Counted from the stretch's first letter, positions 11,048 to 25,347 are shown. The stretch: DNA of 64,000 nt from [Phialemoniopsis] sp. UDSM-2020 (GCA_018873225.1 JAEILZ010000001.1:4154001-4218000), one strand, 5' to 3'. Notes: generated by a model from the sequence alone, not told the origin. Numbers and translations are program-made.

Positions 11048-13216
11048 CTAACATAGATACCGATAGATCTTCTTCCACCGGGGCCACATGGCCTTCTCCT
11101 CCTCCTCCTGCGCGACGAGCACCGTGAGGTTGAAGTCGCGGCGGCCCGTGTCGATGTCCATGTCCTTGACGCGGACGACGCGCGTGCGGAACCACGCCTT
11201 GTGGCCGAGCCACATGATGAGCAGGATGGGCACGGCCATGTACTGCAGGAAGAAGCTGCGCGCGTTGTCGGCGGGCGTCTTCTCGCCGTAGCCGACGGGC
11301 CAGGCGCCGATCCAGAACTGGGTGACGAGGACGAGGGCGTTGAGGCCGAAGCCGACCCACGAGCCGAGGACCCCCGGCTGGGAGCGGAAGGCGAGCGAGT
11401 CGAGCGAGCGGCCCCGGGCGGCCCAGGCGCGGCGGAAGCGGATGTGGGCGAGGCAGATGGAGCCCCAGGTGAAGATGGACGAGAGGGCCGAGATGGCGAC
11501 GAGCCACGACAGCACGTCGGCCTGCTGGCGCAGGTCGGCGAGGTAGGCGATGAAGCCGAGCGACGAGGCGAAGACGATGGCGACGAGGGGCCTGCCCCGG
11601 CGGTCGACGTACGAGAACCAGCGCGGGGCCTGGCCGAGGTCGGCAAGCGCGGCGAGAGTGCGCGAGGAGCCAAAGACGGCCGAGTTGCCGACCGAGATGA
11701 CGGCGATGAGGATGACGCTGTTCATGACGGAGGGCAGGACGGCGATGCTGGCGCTCTCGATGGCGATGACAAAGGGGGAGGCCGAGGCGTCAGCCGACGT
11801 GGAGTGGTCGCCATTGTTGTTGCCGCTCGCGCCCGACGCCGCGTCCTCGGACTTGCCAAGCAGCTTGGGGTTGTCCGAGGCGACGAGCAGGCCGACGAGG
11901 GTGAGGGCGACGACGTAGAAGAGGGTGATGCGCCAGAAGACTTGCTTGATGGCGGTTGGAAGCGATTTGCGCGGATTCGCCGTCTCGGCGGCGGCGAGGC
12001 CGATGAGCTCGGTGCCGGTGAAGGCAAAGGCCGCCGTGACGAAGACGGAGCAGAGACCCTTGAAACCGTTCTGAAAGGGACCTGGGTCATGCCAGTATTT
12101 GCCTCCGATGTAGCCTTCGTCAGGCGTGCCGCCTATGTTGATAACGATGCCCAATAGACTGAAATTGAAAGTAAGTATGGATGCCAAAGGGGCTAGAAGC
12201 TGAGAAAGATGATGTGGAGCATTTACATAAAACCTATCACGGCTGTGACTTTGATGATGGCAAAGATAAACTCGGCTTCACCGTATCCTTTGACACCGAA
12301 CAGGTTGATGGATATAATGGCGATGAGAAATATTGTTACGAATACAGCTCTTGGTATCGTGTTGTTCCAATACTCGATGGTGATACTGGCCGCTATTATC
12401 TCCAACGGCAAGACAACTAGCCACTGCAGCGCATAACTAGCAAGGTGTTGTTAGCGTGCGGTACGGGCGATATGTAGAACGTTGAACTTACTTCCAACCC
12501 ATGGCAAATCCCCATGAAGGGTCGAGAAAGCGAGTAGAGAACGCAGAAAAAGATCCAGAGACAGGGAAGGCCACCGCGAGTTCTCCCAGGGCGTGCACCG
12601 TGCAGTAGAGCATGACTCCGACGAAGCAGTATGCGATCAACAGCGACGCAGGGCCACCTGTAGCTAGAGCCTTTCCTGATGTGACAAACAAACCGGTGCC
12701 TGCACCCAAACCAATTAGTATGAGTGATCGAACTTTGAGTGGACCTCATTGCAGACGAGAGGGCCAGAAAGGGAACAAGCAAGCAAACTCACCAATAGAT
12801 CCTCCGATAGCAATCATCTGTAGATGTCTCCCCTTGAGCTCCCTCGCCAAGCCCGTATTGGCCGTCGCCATAATGGCACCGTGCATGTCATAATAGTGCC
12901 CGCCATTCGAGCTGCTCGCGCCCGCCGTCGACGCCTGGCTGTGCTCGCGCATCAGCGGCTCGCCCTGCTGCTGCTGCTGCACCATGGACGGCTTGGCGAA
13001 GGTCCCCGCAGCGGGCACGGTGACGCGGCGGTCCGGGTCCCGGCGGAAGCTGTCGACCCAGCGGCCGACGGCGCTGCGGGCGGCCTGGGGCCCATGGCGG
13101 TGGCGGCGGCGCTGGCCGTCGAAGAGCGGTTCCTGCATCATGTTGTAGACGGAGCCCTGGGTGATGCTGTCCTCCTTGGCTGTTAGGATGTTGTTGAGCT
13201 CGACGTCTCGGTCCAT
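11048..13216 (-). CDS. Amino-acid permease (APC superfamily, YAT type)
   Basis: Four exons on the minus strand (13216-12793, 12699-12492, 12436-12227, 12158-11048) give about 650 residues. After a hydrophilic N terminus of about 130 residues with a poly-Gln run, the permease core begins with the family motif AIGGSIGTGLF, split by intron 1. GPASLLIAY and a SGSF-containing helix pair follow. About 12 hydrophobic segments are visible, as in fungal general or proline/arginine permeases, including ELIGLAAAE, typical of transmembrane helix 6. It should import amino acids with protons at the plasma membrane. Substrate range cannot be read. A Gly/Ser/Asp-rich insert (GASGNNNGDHSTSADASA) sits in a loop of the last exon. 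That exon is markedly GC-rich at third positions compared with its neighbours. Confidence 0.9.
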
Positions 13217-14074
13217 TGAAGGGCGGCAGGAAGTTCACGACGTTCGAGACGGATTCATTCGTGTGAGGAAGTGCGCAGGCAAGTAGGGCGGTTTGTGTCA
13301 CTGAAGATGCTGATGATGAGGAGGAAGCGGTGTGACGAGCGTGTCGCTGATAAGTTGCGTGATGCGGCCAATGGCTATAGGGTAATGCCTTTCCCCGTGT
13401 CTTGAAATGTAAGAAGCGCTTTCGTAAGCTTGTGGCAGCGTTGTAACAGCAGATCGAGGTCGATGTCGTGCTTGTGCGGCGTAGAACAGATAGCGAGACC
13501 GAGCGTCGTTCAACGCTTGACTAGGAGTTGGCGCATGTTCTTCGCTCGCGCGGGATTGAGCGAAGTCGAAAGAAGAGCAATGGCGTCTCTCGTGTTGTCC
13601 TGTAGGGTCTGCGATTATGGTTTGCGGTCGCAAAAGACCTATCCTCTCTCCTGAAGGCTTCGGTGGACGATAAAGGATTGGGCTGACTCGAGGGTTGGGG
13701 GGGAGGGCTGGCCGGGCTGGCTGGGGGAAAGCATGAATGGCAATCGAGGCTTATCATTGCTAATGACAGGGGTCTTGATTAGTGGGTGGTGTTGGTGGTG
13801 GAGGCGGGACACAAAGACGTGGAGATCGAGGCCGGCTCCCGTCCCACCACAACGGTCTCTGGGACAAGTGTGTGACATGGCAAGCATCCATGTATGTTCT
13901 AATTGAGCTGCTTCATGAACTCTACATTCATCGACCAACGTCTTTTTTTCTTCTTATGGATATCTCTTCTTGTGAATCGTCTTGATGGTGTATTACAAGT
14001 CATTTTACATATACTTTATGTATGTTACCCAACTCCTTCGATGCAATCAATGCCTGCTCAAATAGAGGGGATCT
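13217..14074. other. Permease promoter and mannosidase 3' region
   Basis: This gap holds the presumed promoter of the permease and, at its right end, the 3' UTR of the mannosidase. A TGACTC at 13684-13689, about 470 bp before the permease ATG, matches the core of the Gcn4/CPC1 general amino-acid-control site. As a single hexamer it is weak evidence. No gene is seen. Confidence 0.4.
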
Positions 14075-16355
<2,281 letters not shown>

Positions 16356-17126
16356 CCGCAACGGCCGGGTTTAGAGGTAAAGCATTGCTCTACCTTTGGT
16401 CGCCTGTCCCGAAACTACTGTTGAGAGGACAAAGGCCGTCTTCAACACTTCGGGAATTAGCGAATTGGGAGGAAATGACCTGGTGAAAAGATCCAGTGTT
16501 TAAATCTAGAAAAGGGCGATCCCTTGACAACGGTCGTGCAGGGTTTCGCGAATGTCAACGGACTCGAAAGGACAGCTGGAGTTAACTACGGCGCGCTAAG
16601 AGCTCGTATTTCAGGCTAAGCTTGGGGTCGCAGTGGGGAGGCTTCTGGGACTCGGTTTGGCGGCACTCAGGCGAGGAAGCTCTCATGCATTGAATATTTC
16701 AGGCAAGCTGCATTCGAGTTTCTACATTACTGGCCCAGATACCACCAAAGGTACCATAACCGCTTGGAGTAACTGTTCTATCTGCTTTAGTGACTACAGT
16801 AACTAGATCTTGCGCAATACGCGTTGCTGTCTGGACCGACATATCCAGCCAGTCTGGTTCTTTTTGACGAAGTCCTTAAACCACCCCAGTAGCTAAACCC
16901 CACTAAATGTCATTGAATTATTGAATATCAAGCTCGTCCAGATCAGAGATTCCCCGACCAGACCATATGAGAATCAAAGTCGAGCGAAGGAACTATCTAC
17001 AGCCATCCCACCAGCCCAGGCCCTTTGAGGCAAAGCTTTATTGAACCACCAAGAACTGCTCAGGCATACGAGACTCATGACAGACGCCTGCCGCTTCGTT
17101 GGGTCAAGCCGTTGGATAGCGATGCT
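16356..17126. other. Divergent promoter, mannosidase / ATG10
   Basis: The two flanking genes are transcribed away from this stretch, so it should hold both promoters. The frame leading into ATG10 is open from 17025 but lacks an ATG before 17127. No other gene is supported. Confidence 0.5.
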
Positions 17127-18023
17127 ATGGACAGCATTTCAGCAGATATCAAGGATTACCCTTTCCTAAACAAAGAAGAATTTGCTGAAGCCTGTCACCA
17201 TCTTGATCGCCGCTATACGCAGGCCACACTCGGACCCGTCAGGCGGATATGGAAACTCAACACATGCACCGCTTTGGACACGTCTTTTGTCTTTGACGAT
17301 GCGGGCTACAGCACTTATGTCCAGATCACAAGACCCTTAGAGGATCAGCCAGACCTAGACTTGTCTACTCATCTCGACAGCTTCTCACTGACTCCTAAGA
17401 CGGAACATGGGGATGACGTGATGATGGAGGACAAGGATCTGATAGAGGCGGAGGATATGGACGAGGTACGTTATGTATAAGCTTAGAGGCCGAACGATTT
17501 GTCCAAGCTCTTTTCTAATTAAGTGTCACAGGCAGCTCTGGTGAAGAAACCCCGGAACTTTGCCTCCTCTGGGCATGTCACGTATGAGATCCATCTCCAT
17601 CCAACGTACAGGGCACCTTGCCTCTGGTTCAGTCTACAACATCTTCCTGCGGACGAGCCAGCTTTCAACATCGATACCGTCTACCGGCGCCTCGTGCCCG
17701 ACCAGTTCAAGGACGCACTCCGGTCTGCGGGAGGCATCGGAGGCATCTCTGCCGATGTAAGTCTGCGCTGCGAGACGCGGTCAATAGCAAGACCCGAAAT
17801 GCTTTGTGTGAATTATGTAGCATTTACCATCCCTATACTAACGCCATGTCCGTCCCAGCACCATCCAGTCACGGGAGTACCATGCTTTTTCGTCCATCCC
17901 TGTGTTCTCGGCGAAGCCATGCAAAGCTTTCGCTGCACCCGTGAAGACTACCTGATGATCTGGCTCGGTTTCGTCGGCCCGACGGTTGGCCTATGGGTGC
18001 CGAAGGAGATGGCGATGGGCTGA
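17127..18023 (+). CDS. ATG10: Autophagy E2-like enzyme Atg10
   Basis: Three exons (17127-17465, 17532-17756, 17859-18023) encode about 242 residues. The start at 17127 is the first ATG in frame and is followed by FLNKEEFAEACHHLDRRY, the N-terminal helix typical of fungal Atg10. The E2-like core continues with WFSLQHLP and, in exon 3, HHPVTGVPCFFVHPC. The HPC cysteine (about residue 203) is the expected thioester residue that receives Atg12 from Atg7 and passes it to Atg5. An acidic stretch (about 90-113) separates the two halves. All exon junctions are phase 0 with GT-AG ends, and intron 2 has a CTAAC branch site. The stop lies about 100 bp from the convergent snRNP gene. Identity is strong, from the HPC motif and the N-terminal block. 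Confidence 0.88.
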
Positions 18024-18119
18024 ATGGACCGACGGCCAACCTGCGCGAGGTGATGCCGCTCTATCCAAGCCCAAGGGTTCTACCCAAATACAGCCGATCC
18101 TTAAACGCCATTGGGGGTA

Positions 18120-18824
18120 TCACTCGTCGTCGCTGTCCTCCTCCATAGCCACATCGCTGTCATCTTCGTCCTCGTCCTCGTCATCACGGCCGCGCTTGAC
18201 GCCCCTGCTCTCTGGCGTTGCGGCATCCACTGGCCCCGCGGCAGGTTTGACTGGCAGGTTCGCTTGCGCCGCAGACCCGGGTACAGGAGCATCAAAGATG
18301 CTCTTTTGAAGCTCAGTGACTTCAACATTGGCTGCTGCTGAGGCCATCTTGAAAGTGCCGTCGAGCTTAGCAACAACATTGGACTTGCCCTTGGCATAGG
18401 AGATTTTCTAGGAAAAAGACAATTAGTAGGCATTCAAGCATAGACTGAGGTCGCATGAGGACATACAAGCTCCTGGCCGAGAAACTCGAACCCGTCCAAC
18501 GCCCTCATCGCTTGTGTTGATGCTTGTACGTCGCGATAGACGATGTGTGCCTGGCCCCTCATCTTCATGGTTTTCAATGCGACCACATCCAATACAGGGC
18601 CGTAGGTCGAGAAGAGCATGTAGAGCGCCGTCCTCAGGTCGTCCTTTTGTATCTTGGATGAGGGTACACCACTAACGTAAAGTCTACAGGCAGAATGGTA
18701 AGCGAGTGCAAAACAAACCATGTTGGGCGGCGAGTACTCACGTCTGGTTTGGAGGGATGGAGGCAACCTTCGCAGGTAGACCAGCAGATGGAGGTGGTGC
18801 CTTGGGGGGCGCAGGAGGCGCCAT
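18120..18824 (-). CDS. U2 snRNP B''/U1A-type RRM protein
   Basis: Three minus-strand exons (18824-18742, 18683-18467, 18407-18120) predict 195 residues. A Pro-rich N terminus leads into one RNA-recognition motif at about 26-110. RNP2 is LYVSGVP and RNP1 lies in RGQAHIVY, with the typical ending KISYAKGKSNVV. This ordering and the RNP1 sequence are characteristic of the U1A/U2B'' (SNF) family, which binds U1 or U2 snRNA hairpins in the spliceosome. Only one RRM is present, as in yeast Msl1 and fungal U2B'', whereas metazoan U1A has two. A Lys/Arg-then-Asp/Glu-rich tail ends the protein. Whether it serves U1, U2 or both cannot be told. It shares a promoter region of about 400 bp with ARPC1. Confidence 0.88.
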
Positions 18825-19228
18825 TGTGGTCGGGAGGGTCGTGGAAGTAGCCGATCGATGGTCCTCGGGGTTCTCTGTGCAGAGAAGAGTGCAGCTTGGG
18901 CGTGTGTCGGTGCGCAATCCTGGAGCGAAAGTATTGAGTGACCGCGACGTGCTTCTGGCGATGTTCACGGCCGACTTTTTTGGTGGAGGCTGGCGCCGCA
19001 CATCGACTCGTCCCCACAAATGTACTTGACCTTTCCCATGCAAGCTTATGTAACCATGTGTGCCCCTCAATCCCCACATCGTCCTTGAGCACTGCCCAGC
19101 TTGCGACGTCAGTTTCAAAGCTCCGGCTACAGACACACACATCTCACGAACCACTCTCCCCTTAGACGAGCCACTCGCTGCGTGATAGTAGAGAGCTCCT
19201 CCTATCACAACCACAGCAGTCCTTCAGT
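18825..19228. promoter_or_regulatory. Bidirectional promoter between snRNP gene and ARPC1
   Basis: This is the only DNA between two divergent start codons, so it must contain both promoters and both leaders. No TATA box stands out. The arrangement suggests that the two housekeeping genes share control. Confidence 0.6.
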
Positions 19229-20435
19229 ATGGCGGCCCCCGAAGTCCACCACCTCTTCCACAATCCCATCGCGGACCACTCTTTCTCGGCGGACCGCAAG
19301 ATCCTGGCCATTGCGCGAGACTCGGCCGTCGAGCTGTACGGCAAGGTCGGCAATGCGTTCAAGATCAAGGACGAGCTCAAGGGCCACGACAAGACCGTCA
19401 CCAGCGTCGATATCGCGCCCAACAGCGGCCGCATTGTGTCTTGCTCCCAAGGTGGGACTCACCCCGGTTCTACCCCTTCCAAACTCCCGTGCTAATAGCG
19501 ACCCTCGCAGACCGCAATGCCATAGTTTGGGAACCCACCCCGCAGGGCTACAAGCCCACCCTCGTCCTCCTGCGCATCAACCGCGCCGCCACCTTCGTCC
19601 GCTGGTCCCCCTCCGAGACCAAGTTCGCCGTGGGCTCCGGCGACCGCGTCATCGCCGTCTGCTACTTTGAGGAGGAGAACGACTGGTGGGTCTCCAAGCA
19701 CCTCAAGAAGCCCATCCGCAGCACCATCACCACCGTCGCCTGGCACCCGAACTCGGTCCTTCTGGCCGCGGGCTCGACCGACGCCCACGCCCGCGTCTTC
19801 TCGAGCTTCATCAAGGGCGTCGACACCAAGCCCGACCCCAGCGTCTGGGGCGAGCGCCTGCCCTTCAACACGGTCTGCGGCGAGTTCCTCAACAACTCGG
19901 CCGGCTGGGTGCACGCCGTCGCCTTCTCCCCCAGCGGCGACGCCCTGGCCTTCGCGGCCCACGACAGCAGCATCACCGTCGTCTACCCCTCCGGGCCCGA
20001 CCAGCCGCCGCGGGCCATCGTCAGCGTCGCGACGCAGCTGCTGCCGTTCCAGGGCTTGATTTGGAACGGCGAGGCGGAGATCATTGCCGCTGGCTACGAC
20101 TGCGAGGCCTTCCGCTTCAAGGGTGGTCCGGAGGGCTGGCAGGTCAGCGGCACGGTCGAGTCCAAGGGCCGGCCTGGCCTGGGCGACGCTCGCGAGGAGT
20201 CGGCATTGAACATGTTCAGGCAGATGGACCTCAAGGGTAAGGCCAAGGACGACACGCAGCTCAAGACTGTCCACCAAAACACCATTACCATGATCCGACC
20301 GTATGAGGAGTCGGGCTCTGGTGTGAGCAAGTTCAGCTGTAAGTTGATTTCTTGCCTACTGCCCACCGTCACAAGGTTACTAATCGTTTCATAGCAAGCG
20401 GCGTTGATGGAAGGGTCGTTATCTGGAGCATTTAG
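19229..20435 (+). CDS. Arp2/3 complex subunit 1 (ARPC1, WD40)
   Basis: Three exons (19229-19451, 19511-20338, 20395-20435) give 363 residues, the usual size of the p40 subunit. It opens with HHLFHNPIADHSFSADRKILAIA and contains about six to seven WD-type repeats. Examples are DKTVTSVDIAPNSGRIVSCSQDRNAIVWE, STITTVAWHPNSVLLAAGSTDAHARVF and a final GVDGRVVIWSI that is completed only by exon 3. ARPC1 is a beta-propeller that holds the nucleation complex together at cortical actin patches, where branched actin drives endocytosis. A charged loop (about 300-330) before the last blade is typical of the family. The 41-nt last exon is needed to close the propeller. The gene is convergent with HIS1, about 250 bp away. 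Confidence 0.92.
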
Positions 20436-20682
20436 ACTAGACAAGATACTTACCAATACTACGAAGGCTGTAGCCTCTGATTTGGATCATATTGTCCTGT
20501 GCTGAGTCTCTCAAATGGAGGGTTGTACCACAATCAAGTGTCAAACAACAAAGTACTCGGTAAGGATGTTTCTTTTTGTAGCTTCTATGATCCGTAACCA
20601 TTCCCAATATGCCAGTCTAATTTATCAATCCAATAATGCAAAACCCCGACACCATTGCCTTTGTCCCCGTTTCTTCTTCATT

Positions 20683-21960
20683 TTAGCTAGCTCTGCTGTT
20701 GTGGATGTCCAGCACCAGGATGTCGGTTGCGCCAACCTTGGTCAGCTCATCCATGGCCAAGGCAATCTTCTTCTTCTCCACCATGGAGCTGACGGCAACC
20801 CATCCGTCCTCCTCGAGCGCCGTGATCGTCGGCGCGCGCTTGCCGGGCGTGATCCTCGAGGCCTCGGCGAGGCGTGACCGCTCGACGTTGTACTGGCATA
20901 GCACGTAGCGCTGGGCGGTGATGACACCGCGGATGCGCGCGGCGATGAGCTCGACGAGCTCCGGGTTACTAGGCTGCTTGGACTTGATGAGGATGGCCGT
21001 CGTGTCGACGACGGTGTCGATGGCCATGAGGCCGGCGGCGCGCATCGTCTCGCCAGATTCTATACGTGCGACAATTAGCAAAGGGTTATAATGTTTCAGC
21101 ATAGGGGACGGCACGTACCAACGAGATCGACGATGCCGTCGGCGACACCCAGGGCGCAAGCTGCCTCGACACTACCGCTCAGTTCGATGATCTTGGTCCG
21201 CAGTTTCCTCGGAGTCAGGGTGCCGCTCTCGAGGCCATCCTGCTCCGCTTCCAGGTGACCAAAGTACTCAGCAGCGAGGTGCACAAAGCTCGTGCCGATG
21301 TTCTTGCCAATCAGGTCCTTGGGGTCGCGGTACGAGCCCTTCTGGGGGACCTGCACCTGCAGCTTGCATCCGCCGAAGCCCAGGTCCAGCACCGTCTCGC
21401 AGCCTCTAGGCCTGCCGTCGACCTGGTCGGGGGTGAACTCGCCGGACGCCCTCCGCGCACGGGTCAGAGACCGCACACCGGCATCGTGCTCCTGCACCTG
21501 GTCGAAGCCCGTGATGCCGAGGTCGACTTGGCCCTCGCCGACGAAGGTGGGGATGTCGGCGGCGGGGAGGAAGACAAGGGCGATGGGGAGGTTCTTGACA
21601 AGCGCGATGTCAAGGCGGTTTTCGCGGCGGAACTGAATATCAGCACCCTCGAGCAGGTTGAAGCATGCTTGTTGCAGACGGCCCTCTGCAGGAGAGGTTA
21701 GCTGTTGCGTCCCGGGACTACTTTGAGGATTGTCGCGTCCCGCCTTTGGGGGGCACTGCGTGGGGGTGACTCACTCTTGGGAATAGCGAACAGCAGACGT
21801 CCACCAAGACTGAGAGGAGGCAAGTCAGTAATGTGATCTCCATTCGTAAGTGGTAATGGAGCCATTGCGATCTGTATTTGGTATTATGGTTCTCAAGGGC
21901 AGAAAGAAGGTGTGGTCGCGGGGAAAGAGAGAGAGAGACGAACGAGTTGACGAGATCCAT
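20683..21960 (-). CDS. HIS1: ATP phosphoribosyltransferase (first histidine-biosynthesis enzyme)
   Basis: My preferred model has four minus-strand exons: 21960-21944 (17 nt), 21809-21775 (35 nt), 21685-21119 and 21059-20683, giving about 331 residues. The enzyme joins ATP and PRPP to start histidine synthesis. Landmarks are RLLFAIPK, GADIQFRRENRLDIALVKNLPIA, AADIPTFVGEGQVDLGITG and CKLQVQVP. The C-terminal regulatory HisG domain ends in DILVLDIHNSRAS. The start at 21960 is chosen because MDLVN then RLLFAIPKKGRL matches the known N terminus of yeast His1 without a gap. It needs a weak GTTCGT donor. Without that splice, an ATG at 21865 (MAPLPLTNG...) would give a 344-residue form in the same downstream frame. 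Intron 1 has a CTGAC branch site just before its acceptor. Function is certain; the 5' end is probable. Confidence 0.9.
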
Positions 21961-23313
21961 GGTATATGACAAGGGAGCGAGCCCAAGTTGCAGGGACGGG
22001 TCGGGCTGGTGTGCGAGGGTATAGAGGTGTTGCAAGATGTGCGTCGAATATGCGCTCGTGTGTGATGCGACTGTGCGTTACGCAAAGAATGTGGTCGATA
22101 ATTAAGTAGGATATGGTGTTGTATAGGTTATTGGCGGGGTATCGCGAACAGACTGCGAATCGCGGAGGGGAGGGGTTGTCGGACCTGGTAGACAGTCGCC
22201 AATCGGCTCAAAGATGTAAGACCAAAGCTTGTCGTGCAGTGAGGAGGGCCTGACCGGTATTGTGCAAGGGTTGCTGGAGGCCTTTTGAACCAAACAAAAT
22301 GAAATGGCTCGTCGTTGACGTTGCGAGTCGAATCGTGAATCAACCAGACTACCAGAATTTGCTGGCGGCACGTTCCTGTATCGGAGCTCGCTCACTGGCC
22401 GCCTGTTCGTCAGTGGTGGGGTTGGTTAGGTACACTTTAGAAACTAGGGCCGTTGTGTGTACCTGACGGTCCTGCGCCATGGGTGAATCACATCCATGGA
22501 CCACCTCAACTTTCCCAGCTTCGGGGACCTTTCTCCACTCCACCTTGGATGGATTCCCCAACGGTGATGCTGCATGGATGGCCTAAAAGAGAATTGACAG
22601 GACCAAGACCCGGGGAAAGCATTCGAGACATGGGACCGAAGGAGAATCATCCTCTTTCCTTGCTTAGGCTCTTGAGAGACCTAATATTGCTTGCTCCCGA
22701 TGAAAGTGTATATCCAACCTCAGAGTCTGGAAAAATGCACAATGTTATCTGGCAACTCGGCTCCTTTCTAAATCTGTCCGAATGTTCCCTGAACCGATTA
22801 ACCCGATATCCTTGGTCACCTGTGCTTCTGGTACTTTTCACTGTGAAAGTTATGTCTCTGAGAGACGAATTGCTCTGTCACGCCCCCAATTTCCTTTTCT
22901 AAAGTAGGGGCAAAAGATAAGGATAGAGAAAAAGCCAGACATCAATTGATGACGGCAGGGAAGAGGCAAGGCAGGCTAATATGAGTGGTCGAATCCGTAT
23001 TCCGCGCCAGCAAGACATGCGACGCGCGCCGCCCAGCTCGTACTGCTAATCTTGGAACACGCCTCGCCGATCTTGGCTACTTGTGCGACGCTCACCAAAT
23101 CTCTCTTCGCAGGACCAGCCAAGAGAAAAAAAGAAGATGAAGATGCATTCCTGGCCATTACTTTGTCCTGGGCAGCTCCACCCTTCTTGATGCTCTGCCA
23201 CTCGAATTGAGAGCCTTGAGATCCACAGGCCTGCCGCCATACCCTATCCTCCTATCTAGGTACTTATTACGTAGCAGCCCCCTTGCCTCTCTTCGCTCCC
23301 TCTTCTCCCTCTT
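21961..23313. other. Divergent intergenic region, HIS1 / transporter
   Basis: No gene is supported. Short frames on both strands overlap and show no domain. The left end is HIS1 promoter and contains a GA-rich tract at about 21920-21940 at the very start of the leader. The right end is CT-rich before the transporter start. Confidence 0.5.
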
Positions 23314-25347
23314 ATGGCCGGGCCGTCGACTTCTCTCCCTTTCCGCAATTCCTCACCTTCCAACACCTCGAATAAACTCGATGCCGAAGTCACGCAAGGC
23401 AGAAAGCGCGAAGACTTGGGAGGACCACACGCTGGGCACTTGAACAGAGCACGCGACACCAGTGGAGACGACACTTATAACACCGATAACTACGACGACG
23501 ACTGGGATAGAGCTTGGGATCAAGACGACAACGACGACGACGAGCAACAGCGGCATGCATTTCGAAACCAAAGCCCTCCAGAAACTTCAGAAAACATGTC
23601 GACCTGGTCGGGGACACCCTCCATCAAGGGGAGCTCCGAGACGATGCGGATGATGTTGCTGACATTCAACTCGATCGGAATCACGTACGTAGCAGCAACA
23701 TGCTCACCACTCTCATCCAATGGACCCTCGACTAACATATCCGTGCTCCCTACAGCTTCACCTGGGGCGTCGAGATGACGTGTGAGTCTCACGCCGAGTC
23801 TTAACATTTATAAGCTGCCAACTGACCCTCTCCAAGATTGCACACCATACCTCCTGTCCCTAGGATTGTCGAAGGGCCAGACCTCTCTTGTCTGGATCGC
23901 AGGCCCTCTGTCGGGATTGATTGTGCAGCCAGTCGTAGGAGTGATTGCAGACCAGTCCAAGTCCAAGTATGGACGCAGACGACCGCTCATCGTGATATGC
24001 TCGATCCTCGTCGCTCTCGGGCTCGTGATCCTCGGCTTCACCAAGGAGATTGTGGCTAGCTTTGTATCTGACCCCGTCACTGCCAAGTACTCGACGATAG
24101 GCCTCGCCGTGCTGTCCCTGTATGCCACGGACTTTGCCATCAACGCCGTCATGTCGTGCTCCCGTAGCCTTATCGTCGACACCCTGCCCATCACCAAGCA
24201 GCAGGCCGGCGCCGCCTGGGCGAGCCGCATGTCGTCCATCGGCACCGTGGTCGGCTACGGCACAGGCGCCATCGACCTAGTCCGCACCCTCGGCACTACG
24301 CTCGGCGACACCCAGTTTAAGCAGCTGACCGTCATCGCCGCCGCCGGCATGCTGGTCACGTCCTTCCTGACCTGCTGGGCCGTCACGGAGCGCGTGATGC
24401 TCACGGAGCGCCCGGAGCGGCACTCGGTGGGCCCGCCGAAGCGGTTCAAGGTCCTCCGCCAGATCTGGTCGACCCTGCTCACGCTGCCGCCCCGCATCAA
24501 GGCCATCTGCTGGGCCGTCTTTTGGTCCTGGATCGGCTGGTTCCCCTTCCTCTTCTACAGCAGCACCTGGGTCGGCGAGACGTACTTCCGGTACGACGTC
24601 TCCCCCGACGCGAGGGACTCGAGCGACGCGCTCGGCGAGATCGGCCGCATCGGCAGCACCGCGCTGACCGTGTACTCGGTCATCACCTTCCTCGGCGCCT
24701 GGCTCCTGCCCCTGTTCGTCCGCGGCCCGGACGACGAAGGCTTCACGCGCAGGCCCCCCTCGAGCATCGCCCCCTTGCTCGAGCGCTTCAGCGACCTCAA
24801 GCCCGACCTCGTCACCGTCTGGCTCGCCAGCCACCTCATGTTCGCCGGCGCCATGGCCCTGGCGCCTTGGGCCGCGAGCTTCCGCTTCGCCACGTGCCTC
24901 GTCGCCTTTTGCGGCGTCCCCTGGACCATCGCCATGTGGGCCCCGCCCGCCCTCCTCGGCGTCGAGGTCAACAAGCTGACGGGCGGCGCCGCCGATGGCT
25001 CCGCCGCCTACCGCCGCCTGTCCACGGGGTCCAACATCGAGATGAGCGCAACTGCCGGTGGCGATGCCGAGGCGGCGGGCGCAGACACGTCGTCGGCCTC
25101 GAGCGAGCTGTCGGGTGTCTACTTTGGCATCCTCAACATCTACAGCACCCTGCCCCAGTTCATCGGCACCTTCATCAGCACCTTCGTCTTCGCCATCCTC
25201 GAGCCCGGCAAGAGTCCTGAGCTGTCCGAGGACACGACGCCTCCTCCTGCCGCCGACGGACCCAACGCCATCGCCGTGTGCCTGTTCATCGGGGCTATCG
25301 CGGCCTTGGGGTCGGCGCATGCGACTAGGAAGCTCAAGAATATGTGA
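23314..25347 (+). CDS. MFS sucrose/alpha-glucoside carrier-like transporter (SUT/GPH type)
   Basis: Three exons (23314-23684, 23756-23781, 23837-25347) encode about 635 residues. The first about 105 residues are hydrophilic and Asp-rich. About twelve membrane segments follow. The first span is assembled across a 26-nt micro-exon (MMLLTFNSIGIT + FTWGVEMT + YCTPYLLSLG). The loop DQSKSKYGRRRP carries the RxGRR-type signature between helices 2 and 3 shared by plant sucrose carriers and fission-yeast Sut1. The long central loop and the charged loop before helix 11 are typical. It probably co-transports protons with a glucoside such as sucrose or maltose, but the substrate is not readable. Related fungal carriers may have other roles, including vacuolar ones. 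Codon third positions are strongly GC-rich in exon 3. Confidence 0.85.

Noticed and set aside
11201..12157. 318-codon plus-strand frame opposite the permease
   Set aside because: It is the GC-rich antisense shadow of the permease exon, made of Glu/Asp/Gly/Arg runs.
24277..25320. 347-codon minus-strand frame opposite the transporter
   Set aside because: It is an antisense shadow in GC-rich coding DNA. The sense strand encodes clear membrane spans.
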